DNA of 32,311 nt from Lutacidiplasma sp049802875 (GCA_049802875.1 JBARNH010000010.1:1-32311); one strand, 5' to 3'; shown: positions 1-7,668, counted from the stretch's first letter. The notes: generated by a model not told the origin, from the letters alone. A program made the numbers and translations.

Positions 1-702
1 GTCCCCGACCTTCGCGTTGGTGTTGTGCGCGTCGTTGTCGAGGTTCGGCACGATGTAGGTGAATGCGGGGGGCGTTGCATTGTAGGGATAGTCTTGGATC
101 AGATTCGCGATCGGGACGACGTGGGTGTAGCAGACGGAGCTCGGGTCGGTGGGCGACCCGAGGTCCGAGTAGTACGGAAACGGATTGTGCCGCACCGCGT
201 ACAACCCGGCGTTGGTCGTCTGGCAGTTCTTGGTCGCGGACTCTTCGTAGTCGATCCACGAGAGGCCCGCCGTTTGCAGTTCGTTCCCAAGGTTGTTCAC
301 CGAGTACGTCGCATAGCCGTCGCTGCCACAGTGGAGCGGAAGTCCTGAGGTGAGGCCGATGTAATTCCCCGTCGACGGATGACAGATGGAATAGTAGCCG
401 ACGCCCCCGTTCTTGAGGGCGTCCCCGCCCCAAGCGTAGGTGTTCGCAAGGTAGGTCTGGTACGGTACCCCCGATCCCCCCACGACCTGCTGCACGCCCT
501 CGTTCTCCATCATGATGAGGAAGACGTGCTGGATCGGGGTGGGGAGGTCGCCCTGAGCCGCGACCAACTCCGCCGAGGGGGTCGCCGGCGGGGCACCGCT
601 TTGCCACGAACCACCGCCCATCAGGACGGCGAGGACGCAGACGAGCGCGGCGACCACCCGAAGTGACGGGTGTCCCACCAAAGAAAGGAAACGAAAAGGC
701 AT
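1..702 (-). CDS. Secreted phosphoesterase / acid phosphatase-like protein, partial
   Basis: The reading frame is open from an ATG at 702 to the window edge, giving the first 234 residues; the 3' end is missing. Residues 1-30 form a signal peptide (basic start, then a hydrophobic stretch). HVFLIMMENEG (59-69), HPSTGNYIGLTSG (108-120) and VPNLDNDAHN (218-227) match the metal-binding and nucleophile motifs of the phosphoesterase family that includes secreted acid phosphatases and phospholipase C-like enzymes (PF04185). E66 and N67 are the expected metal ligands, and T111 sits at the usual Ser/Thr nucleophile position. It probably hydrolyses phosphomonoesters or phosphodiesters outside the membrane. 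The start is supported by a TATA-like box centred about 28 bases upstream, giving a leaderless transcript. A role in phosphate scavenging alongside the Pst operon is inference. Substrate cannot be told from the motifs. Confidence 0.88.
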   Translation of the reverse strand, partial: MPFRFLSLVGHPSLRVVAALVCVLAVLMGGGSWQSGAPPATPSAELVAAQGDLPTPIQHVFLIMMENEGVQQVVGGSGVPYQTYLANTYAWGGDALKNGGVGYYSICHPSTGNYIGLTSGLPLHCGSDGYATYSVNNLGNELQTAGLSWIDYEESATKNCQTTNAGLYAVRHNPFPYYSDLGSPTDPSSVCYTHVVPIANLIQDYPYNATPPAFTYIVPNLDNDAHNTNAKVGD

Positions 703-715
703 CTAAGAAAAATCA

Positions 716-754
716 GGAAAGTGCGCATAGATACGTGTTTCGGAAAATGCGCAT
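716..754. repeat. Two 13-bp direct repeats around the phosphoesterase promoter
   Basis: GGAAAGTGCGCAT (716-728) and GGAAAATGCGCAT (742-754) differ at one base and are exactly 26 bases apart. The first overlaps the TATA box and the second lies just upstream of it. That arrangement suits a DNA-binding regulator touching the same helix face about two and a half turns apart, but no regulator can be named. Confidence 0.45.
726..733 (-). promoter_or_regulatory. TATA box of the phosphoesterase gene
   Basis: TATCTATG on the minus strand lies 31 to 24 bases ahead of the ATG at 702, the spacing expected for a leaderless archaeal transcript. Confidence 0.5.
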
Positions 755-1030
755 GGAGATGTATCAATGCGGATTCACTTTTGCGCCAGTTACCTCGGAG
801 ACCGCCCCCGTTGGACGGCAACGGAATGTCGGGTTGGGAGCGCTCCGGTTCAATCGGCTCGCAATGGGAACGTGCGCCGGCGACCGGACTGCGGTCCGCC
901 GTCGCCGACTACGGTCGCAGGTACTGGGCCACCCAGTCAGACCACCCGAAACTACCCTCGTCCCGCTGTCGGGCCGCGCGGCGCGGGCCGGCGAGCCGGC
1001 CCGCCGACACCGAAGTCCTGCGGCCAGAAG
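755..1030. other. Intergenic stretch with a strong hairpin
   Basis: No convincing gene. It contains a perfect 10-bp inverted repeat (983-992 with 995-1004, two-base spacer), GC only, which could form a very stable stem or cruciform. Overlapping reading frames here are arginine/proline/glycine-rich and look like chance frames in GC-rich DNA. Confidence 0.5.
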
Positions 1031-1049
1031 GTTCGCTTTTACGGCGAAC
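1031..1049 (+). promoter_or_regulatory. TATA-like element inside an inverted repeat, upstream of the deacetylase
   Basis: CTTTTACG (1036-1043) lies between the arms of a perfect 6-bp inverted repeat, GTTCGC (1031-1036) and GCGAAC (1044-1049). Counting 30 bases from the box puts transcription start near 1066, directly at the GTG at 1067. A dyad around a TATA box is a typical place for a repressor, but this is inferred from position alone. Confidence 0.4.
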
Positions 1050-1066
1050 CAATGAAAACGGCGCAG

Positions 1067-1225
1067 GTGAAGTGTTATGGCTGCGATGGGGGATTCGATC
1101 TCGGTCGGAGGTTGGGCATGCCGAACGACGGAAGTCCTCGAATCTACGGATCGCGCATCGCCCTCTCCCGTCCGGGGGTCGCCCGGCGGGAGGGTGGGGC
1201 AACGTCCCGAAGTTACCGACCATGA
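1067..1225 (+). CDS. Possible 52-residue CxxC protein coupled to the deacetylase gene
   Basis: A short frame starts with GTG at 1067 (an in-frame ATG lies at 1052). Its TGA stop overlaps the ATG of the deacetylase in the four bases ATGA at 1222-1225. The predicted protein begins MKCYGCDGGFDLGRRLG, with one CxxC pair near the N-terminus as in small zinc knuckles; the rest is Arg/Ser/Gly-rich and low in information. A TATA-like box 30 bases ahead of the GTG would make it leaderless. It may be a real small protein, a leader ORF used for translational coupling, or a chance frame. No family is recognised. Confidence 0.33.
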   Translation: MKCYGCDGGFDLGRRLGMPNDGSPRIYGSRIALSRPGVARREGGATSRSYRP

Positions 1226-1818
1226 CTGTCCTTGCGATCAGCCCCCATCCGGACGATGTCGAGATCGGGTGCTTCGGCACTTTGGCTCGGCTCGCCGCGC
1301 ACGAACCGGTGGTCATCGTGGTGTTGACTTCCGGGTCGGTTCGGGGGGCTCCCGAAGAACGGGAGCGAGAAGCCCTCGAGAGCGCGCAACTCATCGGTGC
1401 CTCCGTAGAGTTTCTCCGGTATTCCGACGGAAGTCTCGTGCAGAACGCCGAGAACGTGGGCCGGGTCCGCGACCTCATGAAGCAGCACCGCGCGACCACC
1501 GTCTTCGCCCCGTATTCAGAAGACACGCATCAGGACCATGCCGCGGCCTATGGGATGGTCGTCGCCTCGGCGGTCCACACGGGCGAGATCCTGCTCTACG
1601 AAACGCCGTCCACTATCGAGTTCCGGCCGGACGTATTCTACGATATCACGTCCACCCTGGCGGTGAAGCAGCGAGCCTTGGCATTGTTCCACAGTCAGGC
1701 GGACCGCGCGTACCTCGACGCGACACTGGTCGAGGGCCAGGCACGATACTTCGCGCTGCGGCTCCACCAAAAGGGGAAAGCTTTCGAGGCGTTCGCGCTG
1801 TACCGATCGGTCCGCTGA
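1222..1818 (+). CDS. PIG-L/LmbE-type zinc-dependent N-deacetylase
   Basis: This 198-residue protein belongs to the PIG-L/LmbE family, whose members remove N-acetyl groups from amino-sugar conjugates using one zinc ion. The signature is at the start: AISPHPDDVEIGCFGTLA, with H9 as a zinc ligand, D11 as the usual catalytic base and D12 as a zinc ligand. The second motif HQDH (103-106) gives the third ligand and the oxyanion residue. The length is slightly below the usual 220-270. The ATG at 1222 is chosen because the family motif begins eight residues later; sequence upstream in the same frame is low-complexity. Its ATG overlaps the stop of a small CxxC frame. Near other sugar genes it may deacetylate a glycan precursor; that is inference. 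Confidence 0.88.
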   Translation: MTVLAISPHPDDVEIGCFGTLARLAAHEPVVIVVLTSGSVRGAPEEREREALESAQLIGASVEFLRYSDGSLVQNAENVGRVRDLMKQHRATTVFAPYSEDTHQDHAAAYGMVVASAVHTGEILLYETPSTIEFRPDVFYDITSTLAVKQRALALFHSQADRAYLDATLVEGQARYFALRLHQKGKAFEAFALYRSVR

Positions 1819-1933
1819 AGATTCGCGCCTTCGCACCGATCGGCGCCCGATCCGCCCCGAGAGATAACGCAGCCGTTCGATCTGAGCATCCCGCGTCGCC
1901 GACGGTCCGCTGCCCCGCTCCCGGAGGCTCCGG
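1819..1933. other. Spacer between convergent genes
   Basis: 115 bases between the stops of the deacetylase and the ATP-grasp gene. No T-rich terminator or other clear element is seen. Confidence 0.4.
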
Positions 1934-2887
1934 TCAGCGGTGACGACGCTTCACGTCGGCCGGAGAGAGAAAGACCTCCTCATTGTACCGGGTCATGAGG
2001 AGATGGTCGCGGAATTCCAGTTCCTTCGGCCGGATCTTCTGCTTCAGGAACAGCTTGACCGCCAACTCCGGCAGGTTGACCCCGGCGGCGACGACGAGAG
2101 ACGTCGTCCCCGCGAATCGGGGGTTCACCTCGATCAGGACGATCCGGTTCGGAGTTTTCATGAGTTGGATGTTCCAGGGCCCCGAGAGGCGCAGCTTCGT
2201 CGCGATGTCCCGCGCGACCCGTTGAATGCGCCGGTCGGCGACGACCTCTGCCTTCTTGGATTCGCTGACGGCCTGGATCCGGCGGACCGGGACGACCACG
2301 AGCGGGATTCCGTCCGGACCCGAGAGTCCGTAGACGGAGAACTCGGTGCCGGGGACGAACTCCATGATCACCGAATCCCCGAAGTCACGACCGTTGCGGG
2401 CGAGCGCCACGCGCAGCTCGTCGGAGTTTTCGCACCGGTGAAACCCACGTCCTCCCCGGGAGGCGGTCGGTTTCACGACCGCGGGGAATTCGACCCGTGA
2501 CCGGTCGTATACTTTCGGGCAGTACCTCTCCCCGCGGAAGAAAGCGTACGTCCGCAGTTTGTCGGTCGCAACGGCGAGGGATTCCTCCCCGGCGACCACG
2601 GGTACGATCCCGGCGCGTTCGAGCCTCGGCCGACTTCGAGCGAGGAGCATCAGCTCTTCTTGAACCGTCGGAAGGAGGACCTTCACCCGCTCCCGCGAGC
2701 AGATCCTGATCAATTCAGCGACCATCCGTGGGTCGTTCGCTCGGCGAGTCACGTAGCCACGGTCCGAGAGGTAGAGCCCGGCCGCGAGTGGGTCGATGTC
2801 CGTCGAAATCACGCGGTGGTGGCCCCGAAGGCACTTGATCACGCAAACTCCCGCCGGGCCGCCCGCACCCGTCACGAGGATGTTCAT
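1934..2887 (-). CDS. ATP-grasp enzyme, carbamoyl-phosphate-synthase-like
   Basis: A 317-residue protein with an N-terminal Rossmann-like pre-ATP-grasp domain (MNILVTGAGGPAGVCVIKCL) followed by an ATP-grasp fold. The ATP-binding lysine and glycine loop are at 139-148 (KPTASRGGRG). The metal-binding end of the active site is EVNPRFAG (253-260), with E253, N255 and R257 the expected ligands. Family members join a carboxylate to an amine or thiol through an acyl-phosphate; the architecture resembles PylC and other CarB-like stand-alone ligases often found in polysaccharide or natural-product clusters. The substrate cannot be predicted. The start is fixed by the Rossmann motif. The messenger leader carries a hairpin next to the ribosome-binding site. 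It converges on the deacetylase gene. Confidence 0.85.
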   Translation of the reverse strand: MNILVTGAGGPAGVCVIKCLRGHHRVISTDIDPLAAGLYLSDRGYVTRRANDPRMVAELIRICSRERVKVLLPTVQEELMLLARSRPRLERAGIVPVVAGEESLAVATDKLRTYAFFRGERYCPKVYDRSRVEFPAVVKPTASRGGRGFHRCENSDELRVALARNGRDFGDSVIMEFVPGTEFSVYGLSGPDGIPLVVVPVRRIQAVSESKKAEVVADRRIQRVARDIATKLRLSGPWNIQLMKTPNRIVLIEVNPRFAGTTSLVVAAGVNLPELAVKLFLKQKIRPKELEFRDHLLMTRYNEEVFLSPADVKRRHR

Positions 2888-2896
2888 ACTGCCGGC

Positions 2897-2914
2897 CTCA
2901 CTGCCTCCAGTGAG
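2897..2914 (-). promoter_or_regulatory. Hairpin at the ribosome-binding site of the ATP-grasp gene
   Basis: CTCACTG and CAGTGAG form a perfect 7-bp stem with a GAGG loop (minus strand), ending 9 bases before the ATG. The GAGG that is correctly spaced from the ATG overlaps the 3' arm, and a second GGAGG spans the loop, so folding would affect ribosome access. Confidence 0.45.
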
Positions 2915-3322
2915 AGGCGGACGGTGCGCGACCTGACGCCAGGAAAACAGGTAGGCGACCCCTGCTGGCCTGGTTCCCGGACCGGCGCCCGTCGCGACGA
3001 GGGCGAGCCCTCAGGTTCCGCCGGCGCTTCCTCCACCGCGAGCACGAGTTCTCGGTCGCGGTCTCGCACGGAATCCTGACCCGAGAGTAGGACAGTAGAC
3101 CCGAACATAGAGCTTGCGAAGCACGAACCCTCCCGCGCTCCGCACACTTCGCGCCACTGCCAATCGTCTCCCGCGGTAGGGGATGGACCGATCGTGACCC
3201 GCACGCGGGTAACCGACGTTTCCCCGCGGCTTCGCGACCCGCGGCGGCTTTCCCGAGGAGCCAAATCGGATGCGGGTCCCGGGGAGGGAAAATACGGGTG
3301 TCGGATCGACCGCCCGCTCGAA
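2915..3322. other. Divergent intergenic region
   Basis: About 400 bases upstream of both the ATP-grasp and the small phosphatase genes. A minus-strand frame here ends in an ATGA overlap with the ATP-grasp start, but it is low-complexity and may be chance. A weak minus-strand TATA-like box (CTCTATG, about 3106-3112) is the only promoter hint for the ATP-grasp gene. Confidence 0.35.
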
Positions 3323-3330
3323 CTTCTTAT
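3323..3330 (+). promoter_or_regulatory. Candidate TATA box of the low-molecular-weight phosphatase gene
   Basis: CTTCTTAT in otherwise GC-rich DNA. It predicts a transcript start near 3353 and a leader of about 70 bases, consistent with the Shine-Dalgarno sequence GGAG at 3415-3418, six bases before the ATG. Confidence 0.35.
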
Positions 3331-3424
3331 CATGCCGTGGGGCGGTTCGGTACCGTCACCTCGGGCCGGACCGGGACCGCCTCGCCGACTCGACGAGGAC
3401 CACTACGATCAATTGGAGACACGC

Positions 3425-3841
3425 ATGAAGGTCCTGTTCATCTGTAAAAGCAACGCGGCCCGCAGTCAGATGGCGGAGGCGTTCCTTCGTCACTACTCCC
3501 GGAAACACACCGCGGAAAGCGCCGGTCTCCGGACAGCTCGCCGCCGAAAGGTCGGGTATCCCGTCCCCCGGCAGGTGGCCGAGAAGATGGTGCGGATCGG
3601 CATTCGAATGGATCGGTACCGCCGAAAACAACTGAGCCGCCGCATGGTCACCGACGCGGACCGAGTGATTGTGGTCATGACGCCCGGTCAGACTCGGGCG
3701 CTGCTGCCCAAGTACGTTGCGCGGTCGGGAAAGGTCGCGTACTGGAGCGATGTGAAGGATCCTCGGAACGACTCCGAACGCGTACGGGCTCGAGACCAGC
3801 TACGCCGCAAGGTCCGGGATCTCGTCCGACAACTCGGCTAG
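3425..3841 (+). CDS. Low-molecular-weight protein-tyrosine-phosphatase / arsenate-reductase-like protein
   Basis: This 138-residue cytoplasmic protein begins MKVLFICKSNAARSQMAEAF, the P-loop of the low-molecular-weight phosphatase fold. C7 is the nucleophile and R13 closes the CX5R motif. The general-acid aspartate is in KDPRND (D112-P113). Relatives are either protein-tyrosine phosphatases or arsenate reductases, which form an aryl- or arseno-cysteine intermediate. The NAARSQMAEAF wording is closer to the arsenate-reductase side, but no second pair of resolving cysteines is present: C7 is the only cysteine in the protein, which argues against a thioredoxin-coupled ArsC mechanism. An upstream GGAG at six-base spacing supports the ATG at 3425; the frame stays open upstream but shows no conserved sequence. 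Confidence 0.85.
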   Translation: MKVLFICKSNAARSQMAEAFLRHYSRKHTAESAGLRTARRRKVGYPVPRQVAEKMVRIGIRMDRYRRKQLSRRMVTDADRVIVVMTPGQTRALLPKYVARSGKVAYWSDVKDPRNDSERVRARDQLRRKVRDLVRQLG

Positions 3842-3952
3842 GCCCCGCTCCCTTCGCCCTCACCGGATCCGGACGGTCGTCGAATCGGTGACTCGACGGG
3901 GTCGCTTCTTGCGGGTAACGCGCTCGCAGTTCCTACTCTCACGTGCCGTCGC
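3842..3952. other. Spacer between convergent genes
   Basis: 111 bases between the stops of the phosphatase and the epimerase. No clear terminator is seen. Confidence 0.4.
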
Positions 3953-4828
3953 TCACGCAGACGACGTGGTCGGCGTCGCCTGGATCCAATCCGCGAGCCG
4001 GATCTGCGGTTGATAGCCCAAGCTCCGCGCCTTGGAGATATCCGCGATCCCGTGCCGAATATCTCCGGCTCGGGGAGCCCCATGCACGATGCGCACCCCG
4101 GGTCCAAACCGCTGACGGACCATTTCCGCCAGATCGAGAATCGATGTGACGACCCCGGTACCGCAGTTGTACGCTTCGCCGTCCCCCTTGACCGAGGCCA
4201 GCAGCGAGAGGAGCTGGATGACGTCCGAGACATGGACAAAATCCCGGGTTTGCCCACCGTCGCCGTGGACCTCCAGCGAGCGCCCCTCCCGGGCGTTCCG
4301 GAGAAAGATCGCGAGAACTCCGGCGTAGGGGTTGTCGGGTTTCAGGTCCTCCGAGTAGATATTGAACGGTCGGACGATCGACACGTTCAGCCCGTAGAGT
4401 TGGTGAAAGAGACGTGCGAAGTCCTCCCCCGTGGCTTTCGACTGCCCGTACGGGCTTGTCGGGTTTCGGGGATGGGTCTCGGGGATCGGCGACCCCTGGG
4501 GCTCGCCATAGACCGCAGCGGTGGAGATGAAAACCACCCGACCGTTGCCTCGGCGAGCCGCGTCGAGTACGTTGACGGTGCCCACGACGTTCGCCCTCAC
4601 GTACAGTAGTGGGTTCTCCACGCTCTCGGGAACGGAGATCGCGGCAGCGAGGTGGTAGATCACCTCGAAACTCCGAAGGGTCGGCACCGCCTCGGGCGAG
4701 GCGATGTCGAGGACGGCGGTTTGCGGCCCGGGCCGAAGGTCGTACCCCTGAACTTCGTGAGACTTGGAGAGGTGGGCGAGGAGGCGCGAGCCGACTTGGC
4801 CCGAGGCTCCGGTGACTGCGATCCGCAT
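3953..4828 (-). CDS. NAD-dependent sugar epimerase/dehydratase (GalE-like extended SDR)
   Basis: A 291-residue extended short-chain dehydrogenase/reductase. The NAD-binding loop is MRIAVTGASGQVGSRLL (G7, G10, G13). YHLAA (58-62) and S102-T103 line the active site. The catalytic pair Y127 and K131 is in SPYGQSK. RDFVHVSDV (195-203) is the substrate-domain signature of nucleotide-sugar epimerases. It probably interconverts UDP-sugars or a related nucleotide sugar at C4 or C2; the exact substrate is not visible. The start is the ATG at 4828 because the dinucleotide-binding motif begins there and a TATA box sits 30 bases upstream; a longer in-frame extension to 5275 would run through the divergent gene. 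It diverges from the phosphohexomutase, a likely partner in sugar supply. Confidence 0.92.
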   Translation of the reverse strand: MRIAVTGASGQVGSRLLAHLSKSHEVQGYDLRPGPQTAVLDIASPEAVPTLRSFEVIYHLAAAISVPESVENPLLYVRANVVGTVNVLDAARRGNGRVVFISTAAVYGEPQGSPIPETHPRNPTSPYGQSKATGEDFARLFHQLYGLNVSIVRPFNIYSEDLKPDNPYAGVLAIFLRNAREGRSLEVHGDGGQTRDFVHVSDVIQLLSLLASVKGDGEAYNCGTGVVTSILDLAEMVRQRFGPGVRIVHGAPRAGDIRHGIADISKARSLGYQPQIRLADWIQATPTTSSA

Positions 4829-4850
4829 CTCGCGCGCGAACCGTCTCGCG

Positions 4851-4858
4851 CCATAAAG
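4851..4858 (-). promoter_or_regulatory. TATA box of the epimerase gene
   Basis: CTTTATGG on the minus strand starts 30 bases before the ATG at 4828, implying a leaderless message. Confidence 0.6.
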
Positions 4859-4995
4859 CTGGCGTGCTGCGTCGGCCGGCCGGTTTCCCGAGGACCCCTC
4901 CCTCGTCGACGTCGGGCGGGTCGCCGGAGCCTCCCGTTCGCTCTCTACGAACCGGGGCCCGTCGCGGTCGCGATAGATGAGGCACGGCCCGTGGA

Positions 4996-5003
4996 CTTTA
5001 GTA
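4996..5003 (+). promoter_or_regulatory. TATA box of the phosphohexomutase gene
   Basis: CTTTAGTA begins 33 bases before the ATG at 5029, implying a leader of only a few bases. Confidence 0.45.
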
Positions 5004-5028
5004 CCGAGACGTCGGTCGCAGCTCCGGG

Positions 5029-6408
5029 ATGAGGCGAACGGCCGACCGCGCGGAATGGGAAGAGATCTTTCGCGGGTACGATATCCGCGGCCTCTATCCC
5101 CGCGAAATCGGCCCGACGATCGCACGCCGTCTGGGGTACGCGCTCGGCCGGGCGCTCCCCGGCCCTTTCTTGGTCGGTCGCGACACCCGACGGGCGTCGA
5201 AGAGTTTCGCGCTCGGACTCCGAGTCGGGCTCCGTTCCGCGGGGGCTCGACTGGAGGACGTTGGAATCGTTCCAACCCCCGAGGTGGCGTTCCTCGCCGG
5301 ACGGTTCCGAAGGTATGGGCTCGCGGTGACGCCGTCGCACAACCCCCTCGGCTACGTGGGGCTCAAGGGGTTCGCGCCGTCGGGGCGCCTGTTCGACCGC
5401 GAGTGGCGAAGCGTGCACGACGCCTATCAAGTTACGACGGCCCGCGGCGCTCGGGGTTCCGCGCGCGTGAGCCCCCGCTCCACCGCTCGAGCGCCCGGAG
5501 CGTTAGGCCCTTGGGAGCCCGAGTATCTCGCGCATCTGACCGACGGCCTGGCGTGTGACCTTACGGTTGTCCTCGACACCCGCGGGGGCGCGACCGCGCG
5601 AGTGGCGCCGGCGGCGCTCCGACGTATGGGCGCGCGTGTCAAAGAGACCACCAGTGGTTTTTCGTCCGATTTCTTTGGTCAGTCTCCCGAGCCCCGAGCC
5701 GACACCCTGACGTCCCTTTCTGACCGCATCCTCGCCGCCCGCGCCGACGTTGGCTTCGCGTTCGACGGGGACGGGGACCGTTGTGTGATTCTGGACAGCC
5801 GGGGAGATCGGGTCGAGCCGGAAGTCATTGCGCTACTCCTCCACGAAGCGATTTCCGATCCGGGAACGCCGATCGTCGCCTCGGTCGACGCCTCTCAAAT
5901 CCTGGAGCGTCGGGCCCGGACGATCCGCTCCCGGGTGGGCGGCCGGTACGTGACGCGGGCGATGCGGCGCGCCGGCGCGGAGGTCGCTCTCGAGCCTTCG
6001 GGACACTACTACGTCCGCCGCTACGGCGCCGACTCCGACGGCCTCCTGATCGCCTGCCTCGTCTGCGACGTGGTCCGCCGTAAGGGGGCGCCGCTCCGCG
6101 AACTCTCTCGCCGAATCGGGCGCGTCTATCGGGGTGCGTTCGCCGCGGAGTTTAGGGACGTAGCTGAGGCACGCCAAGCGCTCCAAACAATCGAGCGGGG
6201 TCTCGGGTCGCGGGCGCGGTCCGGGCTCGATGGTATCACGGTCGAATTTCCGGACGGATGGTGTCTCGTTCGCCGTTCCAACACGCAGCCCTCGGTGCGG
6301 TTCGCCTATGAAGCAACGGGGATCGCCGCGCTTCGGCGTCTCGATCGGACCGTCCGCGCTCTGGCGGAGACCGGAGTGAAGCGAGGGCGGGTTCGCGGTC
6401 CGACCTAG
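5029..6408 (+). CDS. Phosphomannomutase/phosphoglucomutase family enzyme
   Basis: A 459-residue alpha-D-phosphohexomutase, which moves phosphate between C6 and C1 of a hexose (or hexosamine) through a bisphosphate intermediate. All four active-site loops are visible: the phosphoserine loop TPSHNP (101-106, S103; family consensus TASHNP), the magnesium loop DGDGDR (246-251), the sugar-binding loop EPSGH (322-326) and the phosphate-binding loop RRSNTQP (415-421). FRGYDIRG near the N-terminus is also typical. Length is normal for the family. It supplies sugar-1-phosphates for nucleotide-sugar synthesis, which fits the divergent epimerase and the following glycosyltransferases. A TATA box about 30 bases ahead supports the ATG at 5029. 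Mannose, glucose or glucosamine specificity cannot be decided here. Confidence 0.92.
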   Translation: MRRTADRAEWEEIFRGYDIRGLYPREIGPTIARRLGYALGRALPGPFLVGRDTRRASKSFALGLRVGLRSAGARLEDVGIVPTPEVAFLAGRFRRYGLAVTPSHNPLGYVGLKGFAPSGRLFDREWRSVHDAYQVTTARGARGSARVSPRSTARAPGALGPWEPEYLAHLTDGLACDLTVVLDTRGGATARVAPAALRRMGARVKETTSGFSSDFFGQSPEPRADTLTSLSDRILAARADVGFAFDGDGDRCVILDSRGDRVEPEVIALLLHEAISDPGTPIVASVDASQILERRARTIRSRVGGRYVTRAMRRAGAEVALEPSGHYYVRRYGADSDGLLIACLVCDVVRRKGAPLRELSRRIGRVYRGAFAAEFRDVAEARQALQTIERGLGSRARSGLDGITVEFPDGWCLVRRSNTQPSVRFAYEATGIAALRRLDRTVRALAETGVKRGRVRGPT

Positions 6409-6429
6409 ATCCGATCCGGGTTCTTGGAG

Positions 6430-6447
6430 AGCGGCACGGCTGCCGCT
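6430..6447 (+). terminator. Hairpin just after the phosphohexomutase gene
   Basis: AGCGGCA and TGCCGCT form a perfect 7-bp stem with a four-base loop, 22 bases past the stop. There is no T-run after it, so a role in termination or 3' end protection is uncertain. Confidence 0.3.
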
Positions 6448-6567
6448 TCGGGATGCGCTCTAGATTCCGCAACGCGAGCGCTCCGACGCGCTCGCTCGTT
6501 CGAATCCGACCTCCCGTCTTGGCGAACGCTTCGCGCCTACGGGAGGGTCGTGGTAGCCGCACCGCAC

Positions 6568-7668
6568 TCAGGCGGTCTGGGACATCGTTCGATACAGCTC
6601 GAGGTAGCGACTGCAGACGCGCGCGAAGGCAAACTCCGTGCGGATGGTCTCCCGCGCGGCGCGACCGATTCGGGTTCGGAGGTCGGGGTCGCTGAGCAGC
6701 GCCGAGATCTTCTGGGAGAATCCCTGGGAGCTCCCGGCCAGGTATCCGTTCTCTCCAGATCGGAGGAGGATCCGATGGGCCGGAATGTCGGAGGCGACGA
6801 CGGGGAGGGCCGCGGCCATTGCCTCCATGACCGCATTCGGCATGCCTTCGAACCGGGACGGGAAAGCGAAGACGTCGGCCGCTGCTAGGTAGAGGCCGAT
6901 CGTAGCGTACGGAACTTCGCCGGTAAAGCTCGCCCGGGCCGCGACGTCCGGGTACTGGGCCTGTACGCTCCGCAGGTAGCGATCGCCGAAGTGTTCCTCG
7001 TTGTACCCCCCGACGGCGAGGATCCGGACGTTCGCGATCTGACGGAGCGTTTCGAACAACCACTCGACGCGCTTGGAGTAGACGACTTTGCCCACCCAAA
7101 GGACGATCGGGACCTCCGGGTCGAGACCGAGCGCGCGGCGCGCGTCCGTTTTGGAGGGGAGCGCCTCGAACCGCTGGACCTCGAGGCCATTCGGGATGAA
7201 GAGCGGAGAAAAAGGTCGATAGTTGTCCGAAAGTGCCGGGGAGTTGACCAACAGCGTCGTGTCGCGGAGGAGCACCGGTAGACCGAAGTGGGCCGCGGTT
7301 CGCACACCGGCTCCGTACCGCCACCCCAATTCGTTGACCGGGTCCATTCCGAAGAGCACAGCCCGTGGGAACGCCCGGGCGAGGAACGCCGCGGGTAACC
7401 CAAAGTACACGTCGAACACCTGCACGACGTCCCAGTCGCCGCGCCGAGCGCGAATGGCCGCCCGAAGTTCCTGGATCCCCTGCGGCATCCGAAGGGTACC
7501 GACGACCCGGACCCCGTCGGTCTGGAGAAGCTCCTGGTGAGGCCCCCCCGCCTGGAGGCAGAGGTATTCCCCGTCCACCGACCTCCGCAGCTCGCGGAAG
7601 AGCTGGAGCGTTTGGAGGGCCTGTCCTCCTCCTTTGTCCAAGTGAGACCCGACGAATAGGACCTTCAT
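6568..7668 (-). CDS. GT4-family glycosyltransferase
   Basis: A 366-residue GT-B fold glycosyltransferase of family 4. The N-terminal domain starts MKVLFVGSHLDKGGGQALQTLQ with the glycine-rich acceptor-side loop. The inter-domain region carries IPNGLEVQRF (158-167). The nucleotide-sugar domain opens with VLWVGKVVYSKR (189-200) and has the retaining GT4 signature E274-GMPNAVM-E282. Such enzymes transfer a sugar from a nucleotide donor to a growing glycan or lipid on the cytoplasmic face of the membrane. The start is placed at the family motif; an in-frame extension upstream to 7854 is Arg/Pro-rich and not conserved in appearance. A CTTAAG element at 7687-7692 may be part of its promoter, though its spacing to the ATG is a few bases short. 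It converges with the mutase. Confidence 0.9.
   Translation of the reverse strand: MKVLFVGSHLDKGGGQALQTLQLFRELRRSVDGEYLCLQAGGPHQELLQTDGVRVVGTLRMPQGIQELRAAIRARRGDWDVVQVFDVYFGLPAAFLARAFPRAVLFGMDPVNELGWRYGAGVRTAAHFGLPVLLRDTTLLVNSPALSDNYRPFSPLFIPNGLEVQRFEALPSKTDARRALGLDPEVPIVLWVGKVVYSKRVEWLFETLRQIANVRILAVGGYNEEHFGDRYLRSVQAQYPDVAARASFTGEVPYATIGLYLAAADVFAFPSRFEGMPNAVMEAMAAALPVVASDIPAHRILLRSGENGYLAGSSQGFSQKISALLSDPDLRTRIGRAARETIRTEFAFARVCSRYLELYRTMSQTA

Noticed and set aside
670..1221. N-terminal extension of the deacetylase frame
   Set aside because: The family motif starts at the ATG at 1222; the upstream part is not conserved in appearance and crosses the phosphoesterase start region.
4829..5275. 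N-terminal extension of the epimerase frame
   Set aside because: It would run through the divergent phosphohexomutase start and past the TATA box that fits the ATG at 4828; the extension is Arg/Pro-rich.
6410..6510. tRNA-like signals: TTCGAATC at about 6499 and a CTCTAGA loop-like stretch
   Set aside because: The stem around TTCGAAT does not pair and no matching acceptor strand is found, so no tRNA cloverleaf can be drawn.
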